From the NCBI RefSeq assembly GCF_900176165.1, contig NZ_FWWU01000009.1, positions 601,001 to 665,000 of the forward strand: a stretch of 64,000 nucleotides of DNA, written 5' to 3'. Source of the stretch: Deinococcus hopiensis KR-140 (lineage in GTDB: Bacteria; Deinococcota; Deinococci; Deinococcales; Deinococcaceae). Position numbers and translations under genes: made by a program. The notes under the pieces were generated by a model that worked only from the letters and a program-made list of their open reading frames with translations, had not been told where the DNA came from and searched no databases. This document shows positions 43,404 through 51,923 of this stretch, one piece after another. The first letter of the stretch is position 1. The number at the start of each line of letters is the position of its first letter.

Positions 43404-44558
43404 TTACAGCCCCAACATCCCCTTGTAGGCGTCCACCAGTGAGCGGCCCCAGATCAGCGCCACAAGCGCGCCGAGGGCAAGGTAGGGACCGAACTTGATG
43501 CGGTTCTCGCGCTTCATGGCGAGTTGCGCCAGACCCAGGATCGCCCCCGCAAACACCGCCACCACGACCGCCACGAGCAGCCGTTCCCAGCCCAGAAAGG
43601 CCCCGATCACAGCGGCGAGCTTCACGTCTCCGAAGCCCATCGCCACCGGATCGCCGTGTTCGTCGTCACTGCCTTCGGCTTCGGCCTCTCGGCGGTACTG
43701 AATCCACCAGTACACCCCGGCCACCAGCGACACCGCCCCCGCCCCGCCCAGCGCTCCCTGAAGCATCAGGATCAGGCCGGGGCCAAAGCCCGAGCTGCCC
43801 AGGGTCAGGCTGACCAAGCAGCCTCCCAGCGTCAGCAACTCAGGAACACGAACGACGCGCCGGGCCGCGAGGTTGGCCGCCACCGACAGCATCGCTACCC
43901 CAAGGCCCCACCACGGCCCGAGCCATGCCCCCGCCAGCAGGCCCAGGCTGATCTGCTGGTAGCCGATAGGCAGTTCCGGGTACTGCCGCTCGCGAAGGCG
44001 CCGCATCACCCACGAGCCCAGCAGGTTGATGGTCACGAGCAGGCCCGCGCCCATCAGTGCGCCCTGCACCGCCTCGGAGAAGCTGGGCAACACGCCCTGC
44101 GCCGTACCCGAGCGTGTATTCAGAAGCGCGAACAGCAGTCCCAGCGCCACGCCCGGCAGCGTCAACTCGTCGGGCAGGGTATAGGTATCGAGGTCAATCG
44201 CACTGCCGACCAGCAGGAGGGTGAACAGCACCATCAGCCCCAGGGTGCCCCAGCCGAATACCGCGAAAGGAAACAGGGCGGCGATCACCGCGTACCCGAG
44301 TCCTGTCAGCAGTTCCACTGTGGGATAACGCGGCTTGATGGGTGCGCCGCAGTAGCGGCACTTGCCCCGCAGCGCCAACCACGAAAAGACAGGCACGAGG
44401 TCCAGCACGCCGAGTTGATGGTTGCAGTGCGGGCAGTGACTGGGCGGAAAGGCGATGTTCTCCCCGCGTGGCAGCCGCCAGATCAGCACGTTGGAAAACG
44501 AACCCACCAGTAACCCGAGCACGGCGGCGAACACCACGAAGAGAACGTCGAGACTCAC
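43404..44558 (-). CDS. pilD: Type IV prepilin peptidase/N-methyltransferase, oversized
   Basis: Inner-membrane aspartyl protease that trims and methylates type IV prepilins. N-terminal zinc domain HCPHCNHQ...GKCRYCG (about 41-71), first catalytic aspartates IDLDTYTLPDEL (122/124) and second GFGDVKLAAVIGAFLGW (D311). At 384 residues it is about 100 longer than typical PilD. The extra ~110 residues lie between the two aspartates and contain a GFGDVKLA-like copy without the acid (YPELPIGYQQISLGLLAGAW). GTG 44558 is set by a TACACT box 7 nt upstream. No pilin genes are adjacent. Confidence 0.93.
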   Translation of the reverse strand: MSLDVLFVVFAAVLGLLVGSFSNVLIWRLPRGENIAFPPSHCPHCNHQLGVLDLVPVFSWLALRGKCRYCGAPIKPRYPTVELLTGLGYAVIAALFPFAVFGWGTLGLMVLFTLLLVGSAIDLDTYTLPDELTLPGVALGLLFALLNTRSGTAQGVLPSFSEAVQGALMGAGLLVTINLLGSWVMRRLRERQYPELPIGYQQISLGLLAGAWLGPWWGLGVAMLSVAANLAARRVVRVPELLTLGGCLVSLTLGSSGFGPGLILMLQGALGGAGAVSLVAGVYWWIQYRREAEAEGSDDEHGDPVAMGFGDVKLAAVIGAFLGWERLLVAVVVAVFAGAILGLAQLAMKRENRIKFGPYLALGALVALIWGRSLVDAYKGMLGL

Positions 44559-44565
44559 AGGGGAA

Positions 44566-44571
44566 AGTGTA
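44566..44571 (-). promoter_or_regulatory. -10 box TACACT, leaderless layout
   Basis: Minus-strand TACACT lies 7 nt before the GTG of the prepilin peptidase gene, and there is no ribosome-binding site. Confidence 0.55.
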
Positions 44572-45832
44572 AGGGGCGAAGGCTTACACAGGCTGTTGGC
44601 TCTTGCCCCGAGCTGTGGGCCAACGGCTCACGGCACTTCCAGCATCCGTTTCCGGAGGTGGTTCACGTTCCAACCTGTCAGGTGCGCGAGGTTCTGGGCC
44701 TGCGTTTCGGCGCGCGCTTTCAGTTCGGTGCGGTAGGCGGTGGCCGCCTTGCAACTCGACGTGCCGCTGAAGGGGCGGCGCAGGACGTAGCGGCCCTGGA
44801 AGGCGTCCTGGTTCTGTGTGATTTTGAAATAGAGGTCCTGAGGGAAGGTGGCGCGCGTGGAACGGACGTGCAGCCGGGTCAGGAAAACGGGCCGAGCCGG
44901 GCCCTCGGCTGGGGAAGCCGCCTTTCTGGAAGCGGAAGGGGCCACGGGACGGGGACCGGGCCGCCGAAGCCTTCTTGCTGCTTCCAGAACACACCTGCCG
45001 CTTTCAGTTCCTCCGGAGAGGGCGGGGGTGAGGAGCAGGGACCGCAGCTGCCCGTGTTCCAGGCGTATTCCATCAGCGCCACACTTTTGCCCTCACGGGC
45101 GTAGACGTGGCGGTAGAAGGGCGCGGACTGGTCTTTGACGAACAGCGGCGCCTCCTGATCCGTGGGCACAGGCGCGGTGCGGTAGTTGCTGGTTTCCACC
45201 CGGCCCTGGGGCGAGAGGAGGTACACGGTGAGGTCCTGCTCACCGGGCGAGTTCAGCGTGCCCAGGCGGATGGGCAGCGTGAATTTTCCCAACGTGTACG
45301 GCAGCACGGTGGGCCGCCGAAAGCCGCCGCCCCTGGCGAGCGCGCCACATTCACCCGCACCACGAAGAACTTCATGCCGCCCCGGATGTAGTCGCCCAGC
45401 ATTTTGTCGGCCCCAGGCGGCAGCCTGTACCCCTCGCCGCGCAGGTACCTTGCCAGCCCGCGCTGCTCCTTGGCGCTCAGAATCGGGATGTCGTACTCGC
45501 CCACTTGGTAGCTGGCCTCAACCTTGACCCCATTGGCCTGGGCGCGAGCGGCTGCGGGAGTGGGGGCGGGTGTGGCTGCGGCCGTGGTCGCGGCGTCTGG
45601 CATCACCGCTCGCAGCACCACTGGCGCGCACGGGTCCTCGTCGAAATACTCCACCAGCCGGGGCGCGCTGTTGGCGTCGAGCTTCTTGGCGACGCTGGGG
45701 TCGCCGATGCGGATGTCCTGCCGCTTGGGCACCACCGGAATGGGCACGATGCGCACAGTCCTTCACGTCGCCCACGTAGTCGTGCATCATCGTGAACACG
45801 CTGCGCTTGCCGTCCCGCGCGATGACGACTGA

Positions 45833-46937
45833 TACGGATTCCGAATAATCAGTTATAATAATGAGATCAGAACGGTTACTTTCCAACACACGGCCGAAGA
45901 CTTCTGGGGCATCTACGGCCGGAGTAGCTGCGCGGTGGAACGACGACGCAGTCACCTCCTCGCGTTCCTGGCAGAAGGGAAAAGCGCTGCTGAAGCCCTG
46001 AAGCTCACGGGCTACTCGTATCAAGGTGCAGACAAAATCATCGACGCGTACCACCAACATGGTCTGGCGGGGCTCAAAGATCAGCGACACCAGAACAGTG
46101 GTGCACCGACCCTGCTCAGCGACGCCGAAGTGCTCCTCCTGGCGCGGACGATTCGTGCAGACACCGCCAGCGGCGGTGTCTGGAATGGTGCACGAGTGCA
46201 GTCCTGGGTAAAGCAGGAATTGGAGAAGGACGTGCATCTGAGCCGCTGTTATGCGTTTTTGGATGCGGTGGGATATAGCCTCCAGGTCCCTCGGCCTCGA
46301 CATGTCGAGGCCAACCAGGTCACTCAGGAAGCGTTCCAAAAAAATCCTCCCAGCCGTGGTCCAAGCAGCTACGGCGCGTACTGAAGCAACTGGACGAGCG
46401 GTAGAAGTCTGGTGCATGGATGAACACCGTGTGGGATTGAAACCCCTCGTCGGCAAACAATGGTCCGAGCGAGGCAAAGCACCGACCGTGCGTGTCCAAC
46501 ACCGGTATGAATGGCTCTATGTCAGTGCGTTCGTCTGTCCTCAGACGGGAGAGAGCCAGTACTGGTTGTTGCCGACGGTCAATACGGCGGCCTTCCAGGC
46601 TGTGCTCGATCGCTTTGCCCTCGACACACAGGCTGGAAAGACCCGGGAGATCATCTTGGTCTTGGATGGTGCGGGGTGGCATGCCACCCCGCAGTTAAAG
46701 TGCCCACCGGGCATCGAGCTCGTCTTCTTGCCGCCCTACTCCCCAGAGTTGCAACCCGCCGAACGCCTTTGGTCCCTCACCGATGCTCCCTTGAAGAATC
46801 GTCACTTCGAAACCCTGGAAGACCTGACCGTGTTGCTTGCGGAGCAGTGTCGTCGGTTGGAACAGCAGAGGGAGAGAATCCGTTCTCTCACCTTCTTCCA
46901 TTGGTGGCCTTGCATAACAAATTAATCGGAATCCGTA
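45833..46937 (+). mobile_element. IS630-family insertion sequence (about 1.1 kb)
   Basis: Imperfect terminal inverted repeats CGGATTCCGAATAAT (left, from 45835) and, on the other strand, CGGATTCCGATTAAT (right, ending 46935) differ at one base. They are flanked by TA on both sides (45833-45834 and 46936-46937), the target duplication expected of IS630/Tc1-mariner elements. It encodes one transposase in two overlapping frames and lies inside a DUF2330 gene on the opposite strand. Confidence 0.9.
45935..46925 (+). CDS. IS630-family transposase, two frames (probable frameshift expression)
   Basis: The first frame (GTG 45935 to 46384) holds helix-turn-helix DNA-binding domains (AFLAEGKSAAEALKLTGYSY and the following region). 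The second frame, open 46251-46925, holds the DDE catalytic domain: VWCMDEHRVG, ILVLDGAGWH and LQPAERLWS supply the D, D and E. The two overlap, and the switch fits a run of seven A at 46338-46344 (+1 relative shift). Frameshifting or transcriptional slippage is common in this family, so the enzyme may still be active. Confidence 0.85.
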
Positions 46938-47156
46938 TTATTGGTGCGGTTAAAGAGCTTGGAGTCGCCCTTCGCCACGAAAAAGCCGCAAAACGCCGCC
47001 GAGGTGAGGGCGAGGCCGGTCCAGCTAAGCCGGGTCATCCGTATGGGCACTCCTTTTTAAGCAGTCAACGTTCAGCGGTCGTCTGTCGGAGGAGAAGGGG
47101 GGACGGGAGCAGCATAACGGCCCGGCCCCTCGCCCGGAGGCAAGGTTGCGGGGTAA

Positions 47157-47194
47157 AGAAAAATGGGCGCAGAGAACCACGTTCCCCGCGCCCA
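47157..47194 (-). terminator. Terminator of rimO
   Basis: On the minus strand TGGGCGC pairs with GCGCCCA (47188-47194 and 47164-47170) across a 17-nt loop, followed by TTTTTCTTT, just after the rimO stop. Confidence 0.75.
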
Positions 47195-47210
47195 GGTTTT
47201 CCCCTCGCCC

Positions 47211-48668
47211 TCAGTGTTTGGCGAAATGTCCCAGCTGGGGCACGTTCGGTTTCCAGGCGGGCCGCTCCACCACCTCGCCGTACAGGTCATATTCGTCGCT
47301 GTCCTCAATGCGGGCCTTCACGATGTCGCCAATGTTGATCAGCCCGGCGAAGTCGCCCGCGTACAGGTAGACCTGACCGTCGATCCCGGGCGCGTCGCCT
47401 TTGGTACGGCCAATAAGTTTGGTGCCCGGTGCGTCGTCCTCGTCATCGTTAAACTCGTCGATGATCACGTCCATCACGCGGCCCACCTTCTCGGCGAGCT
47501 TCTCGGCGCTGATGCGCTGGGCCACTTCCATAAAGCGCGCGAGGCGCTCTTCCTTGGTCTGCTCGGGCACAGGGTTGTCGAGCGCGTTGGCGTCCGCCTC
47601 CTCCACGTCGGAGTAGGTGAAGGCGCCCACGCGGTCCAGCCGCGCCTCTTCCAGAAAGGTCAGCAGTTCCTGGAATTCCTGCTCCGTCTCGCCGGGAAAG
47701 CCCACGATAAAAGTGGAGCGGATCACGAGCTCGGGGCAAATCTCGCGCCAGCGGCGGATGGTGTCGAGCTGCTTGCCTGCGCCGGGCCGCCGCATCCGCC
47801 GCAGCACGGCAGGCGAGGCGTGCTGCAGCGGCACGTCGAGGTAGGGGAGAATTTTGCCCTGTGCCATCAGCGCCACGATCTTTTCCACGTGCGGATAGGG
47901 ATAGACGTAGTGCATCCGCACCCACACGCCCATCTCACCCAGGTTCTCGGCGAGGTCCGTCAGGTGGGCCCGAACCTGCCCTCCCTGGAATTCGGACTCG
48001 CGGTAGCGCACGTCCACCCCATAGGCCGAGGTGTCCTGGGAAATGATCATGAGCTCCTTGGTGCCCCCCGCAATCAGGCGGTAGGCCTCGTACAGCACGG
48101 CTCCCGCGTCGCGACTGACCTGCCGCCCGCGCAGCTTGGGGATGATGCAAAAGGCGCAGGTGTGGTTGCACCCTTCGGCAATCTTTACGTAAGCGAAGTG
48201 CCGCGGCGTGAGCTTGACCGTCGGGCCGAGCAGGTCCTCCTCGGGACGCATGCCGTGGGCAGCCACGGGGAGGAGCCCCGTGAAGGTGTCCGTCTCGATG
48301 GGCAGGAGTTCGCGTACGTGGCCCATCACGTCATCCACCGCTTCCGAGCCTGTGATGGCGGCCACTTTCGGGTGCCGCTCCAGAATCTTCTCGGGGCGTT
48401 CGCCCAGGCAGCCGGTCACGATGACCTTGCCGGTGGCGTCCAGGGCCTCGCCGATGGCGCTCAGCGACTCTTCAACCGCGGGCGTGATAAAGCCGCAGGT
48501 GTTCACGATGACCGCCTGCGCGTCCTCGTAGCTGGGCGCCACCTCGTACCCTTCGGCCCGCAGCTGGGTCAGGATGCGCTCGCTGTCCACCAGGGCCTTG
48601 GGGCAGCCGAGGCTAATAAATCCGACTTTGGGAACGGCCACGGTGGGCCGCAGTTCTTCTACCGTCAT
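47211..48668 (-). CDS. rimO: Ribosomal protein S12 methylthiotransferase
   Basis: Radical-SAM enzyme that methylthiolates an aspartate of ribosomal protein S12. N-terminal UPF0004 domain with cysteines in GFISLGCPKALVDSE, NTCGFI and TGCLGERP; radical-SAM cluster CNHTCAFCIIP (about 157-167) and the following GRQVSR; and a C-terminal TRAM domain. Length (485) is slightly above usual. SLGCPKALVDSE distinguishes RimO from MiaB. ATG 48668 has GGAGGA upstream, and a TACACT -10-like box lies at 48736-48741. It is divergent from minD. Confidence 0.95.
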   Translation of the reverse strand: MTVEELRPTVAVPKVGFISLGCPKALVDSERILTQLRAEGYEVAPSYEDAQAVIVNTCGFITPAVEESLSAIGEALDATGKVIVTGCLGERPEKILERHPKVAAITGSEAVDDVMGHVRELLPIETDTFTGLLPVAAHGMRPEEDLLGPTVKLTPRHFAYVKIAEGCNHTCAFCIIPKLRGRQVSRDAGAVLYEAYRLIAGGTKELMIISQDTSAYGVDVRYRESEFQGGQVRAHLTDLAENLGEMGVWVRMHYVYPYPHVEKIVALMAQGKILPYLDVPLQHASPAVLRRMRRPGAGKQLDTIRRWREICPELVIRSTFIVGFPGETEQEFQELLTFLEEARLDRVGAFTYSDVEEADANALDNPVPEQTKEERLARFMEVAQRISAEKLAEKVGRVMDVIIDEFNDDEDDAPGTKLIGRTKGDAPGIDGQVYLYAGDFAGLINIGDIVKARIEDSDEYDLYGEVVERPAWKPNVPQLGHFAKH

Positions 48669-48735
48669 GCTGTGTTCCTCCGCGCGTACGCACCGCTGCG
48701 CGTGGGAACACGCCGGGCACGAGACTCAACCGGAA

Positions 48736-48741
48736 AGTGTA
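48736..48741 (-). promoter_or_regulatory. -10-like box TACACT of rimO
   Basis: Minus-strand TACACT about 67 nt before the rimO ATG. Because rimO has a ribosome-binding site, a short leader is plausible. Confidence 0.35.
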
Positions 48742-48847
48742 CAGGGGAAAGGGGCGGCGAAGGTAGGACCGGGATCACATCCCACGCTGCCGCTTGAAGT
48801 GGGGCGCAGGGATGACAGGTCCGCCGCGCCTTGCCGTCCCATCAGGG

Positions 48848-48853
48848 TAGACT
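48848..48853 (+). promoter_or_regulatory. -10 box TAGACT of minD
   Basis: TAGACT ends 10 nt before the minD ATG at 48864, so the transcript would have only a few leader bases. Confidence 0.45.
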
Positions 48854-48863
48854 GGCGGGCGTT

Positions 48864-49664
<801 letters not shown>

Positions 49665-49665
49665 G

Positions 49666-49935
49666 ATGTTTTCCTGGATGAACAAGCGGCGCAGCAAGGA
49701 GACGCTCAAAGACCGCCTCGAACTCGTACTTGCCTATGACCGCGCCCAGATTCCGCCCGGCAAGGTGGACGCCCTGCGCAACGACCTGCTGGAGGTGGTC
49801 AAGCGCTACTTCCCGGCGGGCAACAGCAACGTGGAGGTCGAGCAGCGCGGCGATCAGGTGGTCCTGATGGCCAGCATCGCGCTGGAGGAAACGCCCGAGA
49901 GCATCAGCCGCCGGGAACGCGATTCAGGCAAGTAA
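49666..49935 (+). CDS. minE: Cell division topological specificity factor MinE
   Basis: 89 residues. N-terminal membrane-binding segment (MFSWMNKRRSKETLKDRLEL), anti-MinCD helix LELVLAYDRAQIPPGK and topological domain with VVKRYF and VEVEQRGDQVVLMASIAL. It stimulates MinD ATPase and drives pole-to-pole patterning. ATG 49666 is one base after the minD stop; the region was only visible as the end of a longer frame that begins inside minD. The pair forms a minD-minE operon without minC. Confidence 0.93.
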   Translation: MFSWMNKRRSKETLKDRLELVLAYDRAQIPPGKVDALRNDLLEVVKRYFPAGNSNVEVEQRGDQVVLMASIALEETPESISRRERDSGK

Positions 49936-49989
49936 GGCGGGCAGGGAGGAGGGAGTCGGGGGCAGGGCGCGTCCGGCTCCCTTTGCCTT

Positions 49990-50858
49990 TGGTTGCCGCG
50001 TACAGGAGAAGATGGCAGGCGTCCGCGCGGTGGAATCCTCTCTGGCCGGGCGGTGGCCCCCGAACTGGGGGCCGCGGGGGCCCGCGTCGTCCTGACCGCC
50101 CGCAGGACCCGGGGAGACAGCACGGTGGCGGCGCTTCCCGATACCACTGGCGAGGACACCGCCGAGGCCATCTATGCTGCGGATGGGCCACGCCCTTCAG
50201 GTGTAACCAGACGGGCCCAGCGCAGGTGAAAGCCGTCGTGAAGCACGTCAAGCGGGAACACGGGCGGCTGGATATACTGGTGAACAGCGCCTGAGGCGCG
50301 CACGGCCCTCGCCGGGGGCGAGGTCTGGGACGAACCCCCGAACGGGTTGGCCAAACATGCTGCGGGCGGGGGCATACAGCGGTGACGTGAGCAGCCTGCT
50401 GGCCCTGAAGCTGATGGCTGCGCAGGAAAGCGGGATGATCGCGGGCACCACCTGGCGCACCGACGGGCCGCTGGGCTGGTTGCCCGACGAGGTCAGCACA
50501 GCGGCCGAAAACGCCCTCGTCTACGCCCTGGGGCACAGGCTGCGGGAACGCGGGACCGCTGTGATGGGGCGTCGCGCCAGGCTGGATGAGAACCGCGGTC
50601 CTGCTGGCTGTCCATACCGAGGAGAAACTCACCCGGAAGACGGAAGCGCGCCACGATGCGCCTCGGGGCGTGGCGGCCCTCGCCGCCGACGGGAACATGC
50701 TGCCGCGCACCAGGCGGAGGCTGGATATCGGCGAGCTGGCGCAGCTGTACGGCTTCACAGGCCTGACGGCCCGCAGCCGCAGTGGTACGCGGACCACCGG
50801 CGGGAACGGGCGGAGGGGCAGCGCCGGGACACAGAATCTTAACCGCGTCTCCATCTGA
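49990..50858 (+). pseudogene. Short-chain dehydrogenase (SDR) gene, heavily decayed
   Basis: Recognisable SDR pieces in successive + strand frames. GRAVAPELGAAGARVVLTAR (cofactor strand, near 50050) is followed by VKHVKREHGRLDILVNSA (near 50240), then LLALKLMAAQESGMIAGTTW and VSTAAENALVYALGHRLRER (about 50400-50550), in which the usual YxxxK is gone. Further on are AVLLAVHTEEKLTR and ALAADGNMLPRT...IGELAQLYGF in another frame. At least four indels or deletions are needed. No intact product is possible. Confidence 0.8.
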
Positions 50859-50881
50859 CGGCTTCCCTCTGCTTTGCTCTG

Positions 50882-50887
50882 TAAAGT
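50882..50887 (+). promoter_or_regulatory. -10 box TAAAGT, leaderless layout
   Basis: TAAAGT lies 7 nt before the aldo/keto reductase ATG, with no ribosome-binding site. Confidence 0.5.
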
Positions 50888-50894
50888 AGCGGGC

Positions 50895-51839
50895 ATGGAA
50901 TATCGCAACCTGGGCAGAAGCGGTCTGAAGGTCTCCGAAGTGGCGCTGGGCGGCTGGGAGACCTACGGCCGCAGCGTAAACGACGAGCAGATGGTGCGGG
51001 ACATCGTCTTGAAAGCCTACGAGGAGGGCGTGAATTTCTTCGATCAGGCCGATGTGTACGCGCGCGGCAAGTCCGAGGAGATGATGGGCGCGGTGCTGCG
51101 CGAACTGCCCCGGCATACGCTGGTGATCTCCTCCAAGGTCTTCTGGCCCATGAGCGACGACGTGAATGACCGGGGCCTGTCGCGCAAGCACGTGCTGGAA
51201 AGCATCGACAAATCCTTGAAGAGGCTGGGCACCGACTACCTCGACATCTACTTCGCCCACCGCTACGACGACAGCGTGCCCATGGACGAGATCGTGATGG
51301 CCTTCGATCAAGTGGTACGCTCGGGCCGCGCGATGTACTGGGGCACCTCCATGTGGCCCGCTGCCCGCATCGCCGAGGCGGTGGAATTTGCCAAGGCCCA
51401 CGGGCTACATGCGCCCGTCACCGAGCAGCCCGAATACTCCATGCTGCGGCGCGAGCGGGTGGAGGGGGAAATCTTGCCCTACACCGAACGGGCGGGTGTG
51501 GGCCTGGTGGTCTGGAGTCCTCTGGCGATGGGTCTGCTGACCGGCAAGTACGACGAGGGTCAGCCCGAAGGCGCGCGCTTGACCGAGAACGAGAACTGGG
51601 GCAAGAACTTTCTGACCGAAGAGAACATTCAGAAGGTGCGGGACCTGAGGCCCATCGCGGATGAACTGGGCATCACCCGGGCGCAGCTGGCCCTGGCCTG
51701 GATTCTGCGCCAGAAGGGCGTGAGCAGCGTCATCACCGGGGCGACCAAGGTGGGCCAGATTGAGGACACCGTGAAGGCGGCGGGCGTCCGGCTGGAAGAA
51801 GGGGTGCTGGTCCGCATCGAGGACATCCTGACCCGCTGA
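50895..51839 (+). CDS. Aldo/keto reductase, potassium-channel beta-subunit-like
   Basis: 314-residue NADPH-dependent reductase. Start MEYRNLGRSGLKVSEVALGG; catalytic D and Y in NFFDQADVYARGKSEEMMG (about 50-68), lysine in ISSKVFWPM and histidine in LDIYFAHRYD; cofactor-binding SPLAMGLLTGKYDEG and VSSVITGATKVGQ near the end. The pattern is closest to the AKR6/KvBeta-YghZ branch. ATG 50895 is placed by the TAAAGT box 7 nt upstream. It is monocistronic; a terminator follows at 51861. Confidence 0.93.
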   Translation: MEYRNLGRSGLKVSEVALGGWETYGRSVNDEQMVRDIVLKAYEEGVNFFDQADVYARGKSEEMMGAVLRELPRHTLVISSKVFWPMSDDVNDRGLSRKHVLESIDKSLKRLGTDYLDIYFAHRYDDSVPMDEIVMAFDQVVRSGRAMYWGTSMWPAARIAEAVEFAKAHGLHAPVTEQPEYSMLRRERVEGEILPYTERAGVGLVVWSPLAMGLLTGKYDEGQPEGARLTENENWGKNFLTEENIQKVRDLRPIADELGITRAQLALAWILRQKGVSSVITGATKVGQIEDTVKAAGVRLEEGVLVRIEDILTR

Positions 51840-51860
51840 AACTGCGTCTGAGGCCGCAAC

Positions 51861-51918
51861 GGTCAGACCGTCTCACCGCAGGGCCAAAGCCTGAGGTGGT
51901 GGCGCGGTCTGACCTTTT
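51861..51918. terminator. Terminator between aldo/keto reductase and GGDEF genes
   Basis: 10-bp perfect arms GGTCAGACCG (51861-51870) and CGGTCTGACC (51905-51914), followed by TTTT on the + strand. The intervening 34 nt can fold further. Confidence 0.65.
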
Positions 51919-51923
51919 GACAC

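Larger units (their letters stand above)
44628..47038 (-). pseudogene. DUF2330 gene interrupted by IS630-type element and frameshifts
   Basis: ATG 47038 begins a secreted DUF2330 protein (LALTSAAFCGFFVAKGDSKL) with AAGGAG upstream, cut after FNRTN by the insertion element. On the other side it resumes with VSVVIARDGKRSVFTMMHDY, changes frame near 45755 to IVPIPVVPKRQDIRIGD...PRLVEYFDEDPCAP, and changes again near 45330 to GKFTLPIRLGTLNSPGEQDL...ALMEYAWNTGSCGPC. A last part in another frame ends at 44628. Besides the insertion, at least three indels are needed. Joining the flanks across the element also leaves the frame off by one. Original role unknown. Confidence 0.85.

Noticed and set aside
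45935..46384. Transposase as a dead, frameshifted gene
   Set aside because: The frame switch coincides with seven A in a family that often uses frameshifting or slippage; terminal repeats and DDE residues are intact. Kept as possibly functional.
47163..48797. 544-codon + strand frame antisense to rimO
   Set aside because: Histidine/leucine/glycine-rich shadow of rimO with no recognisable domain.
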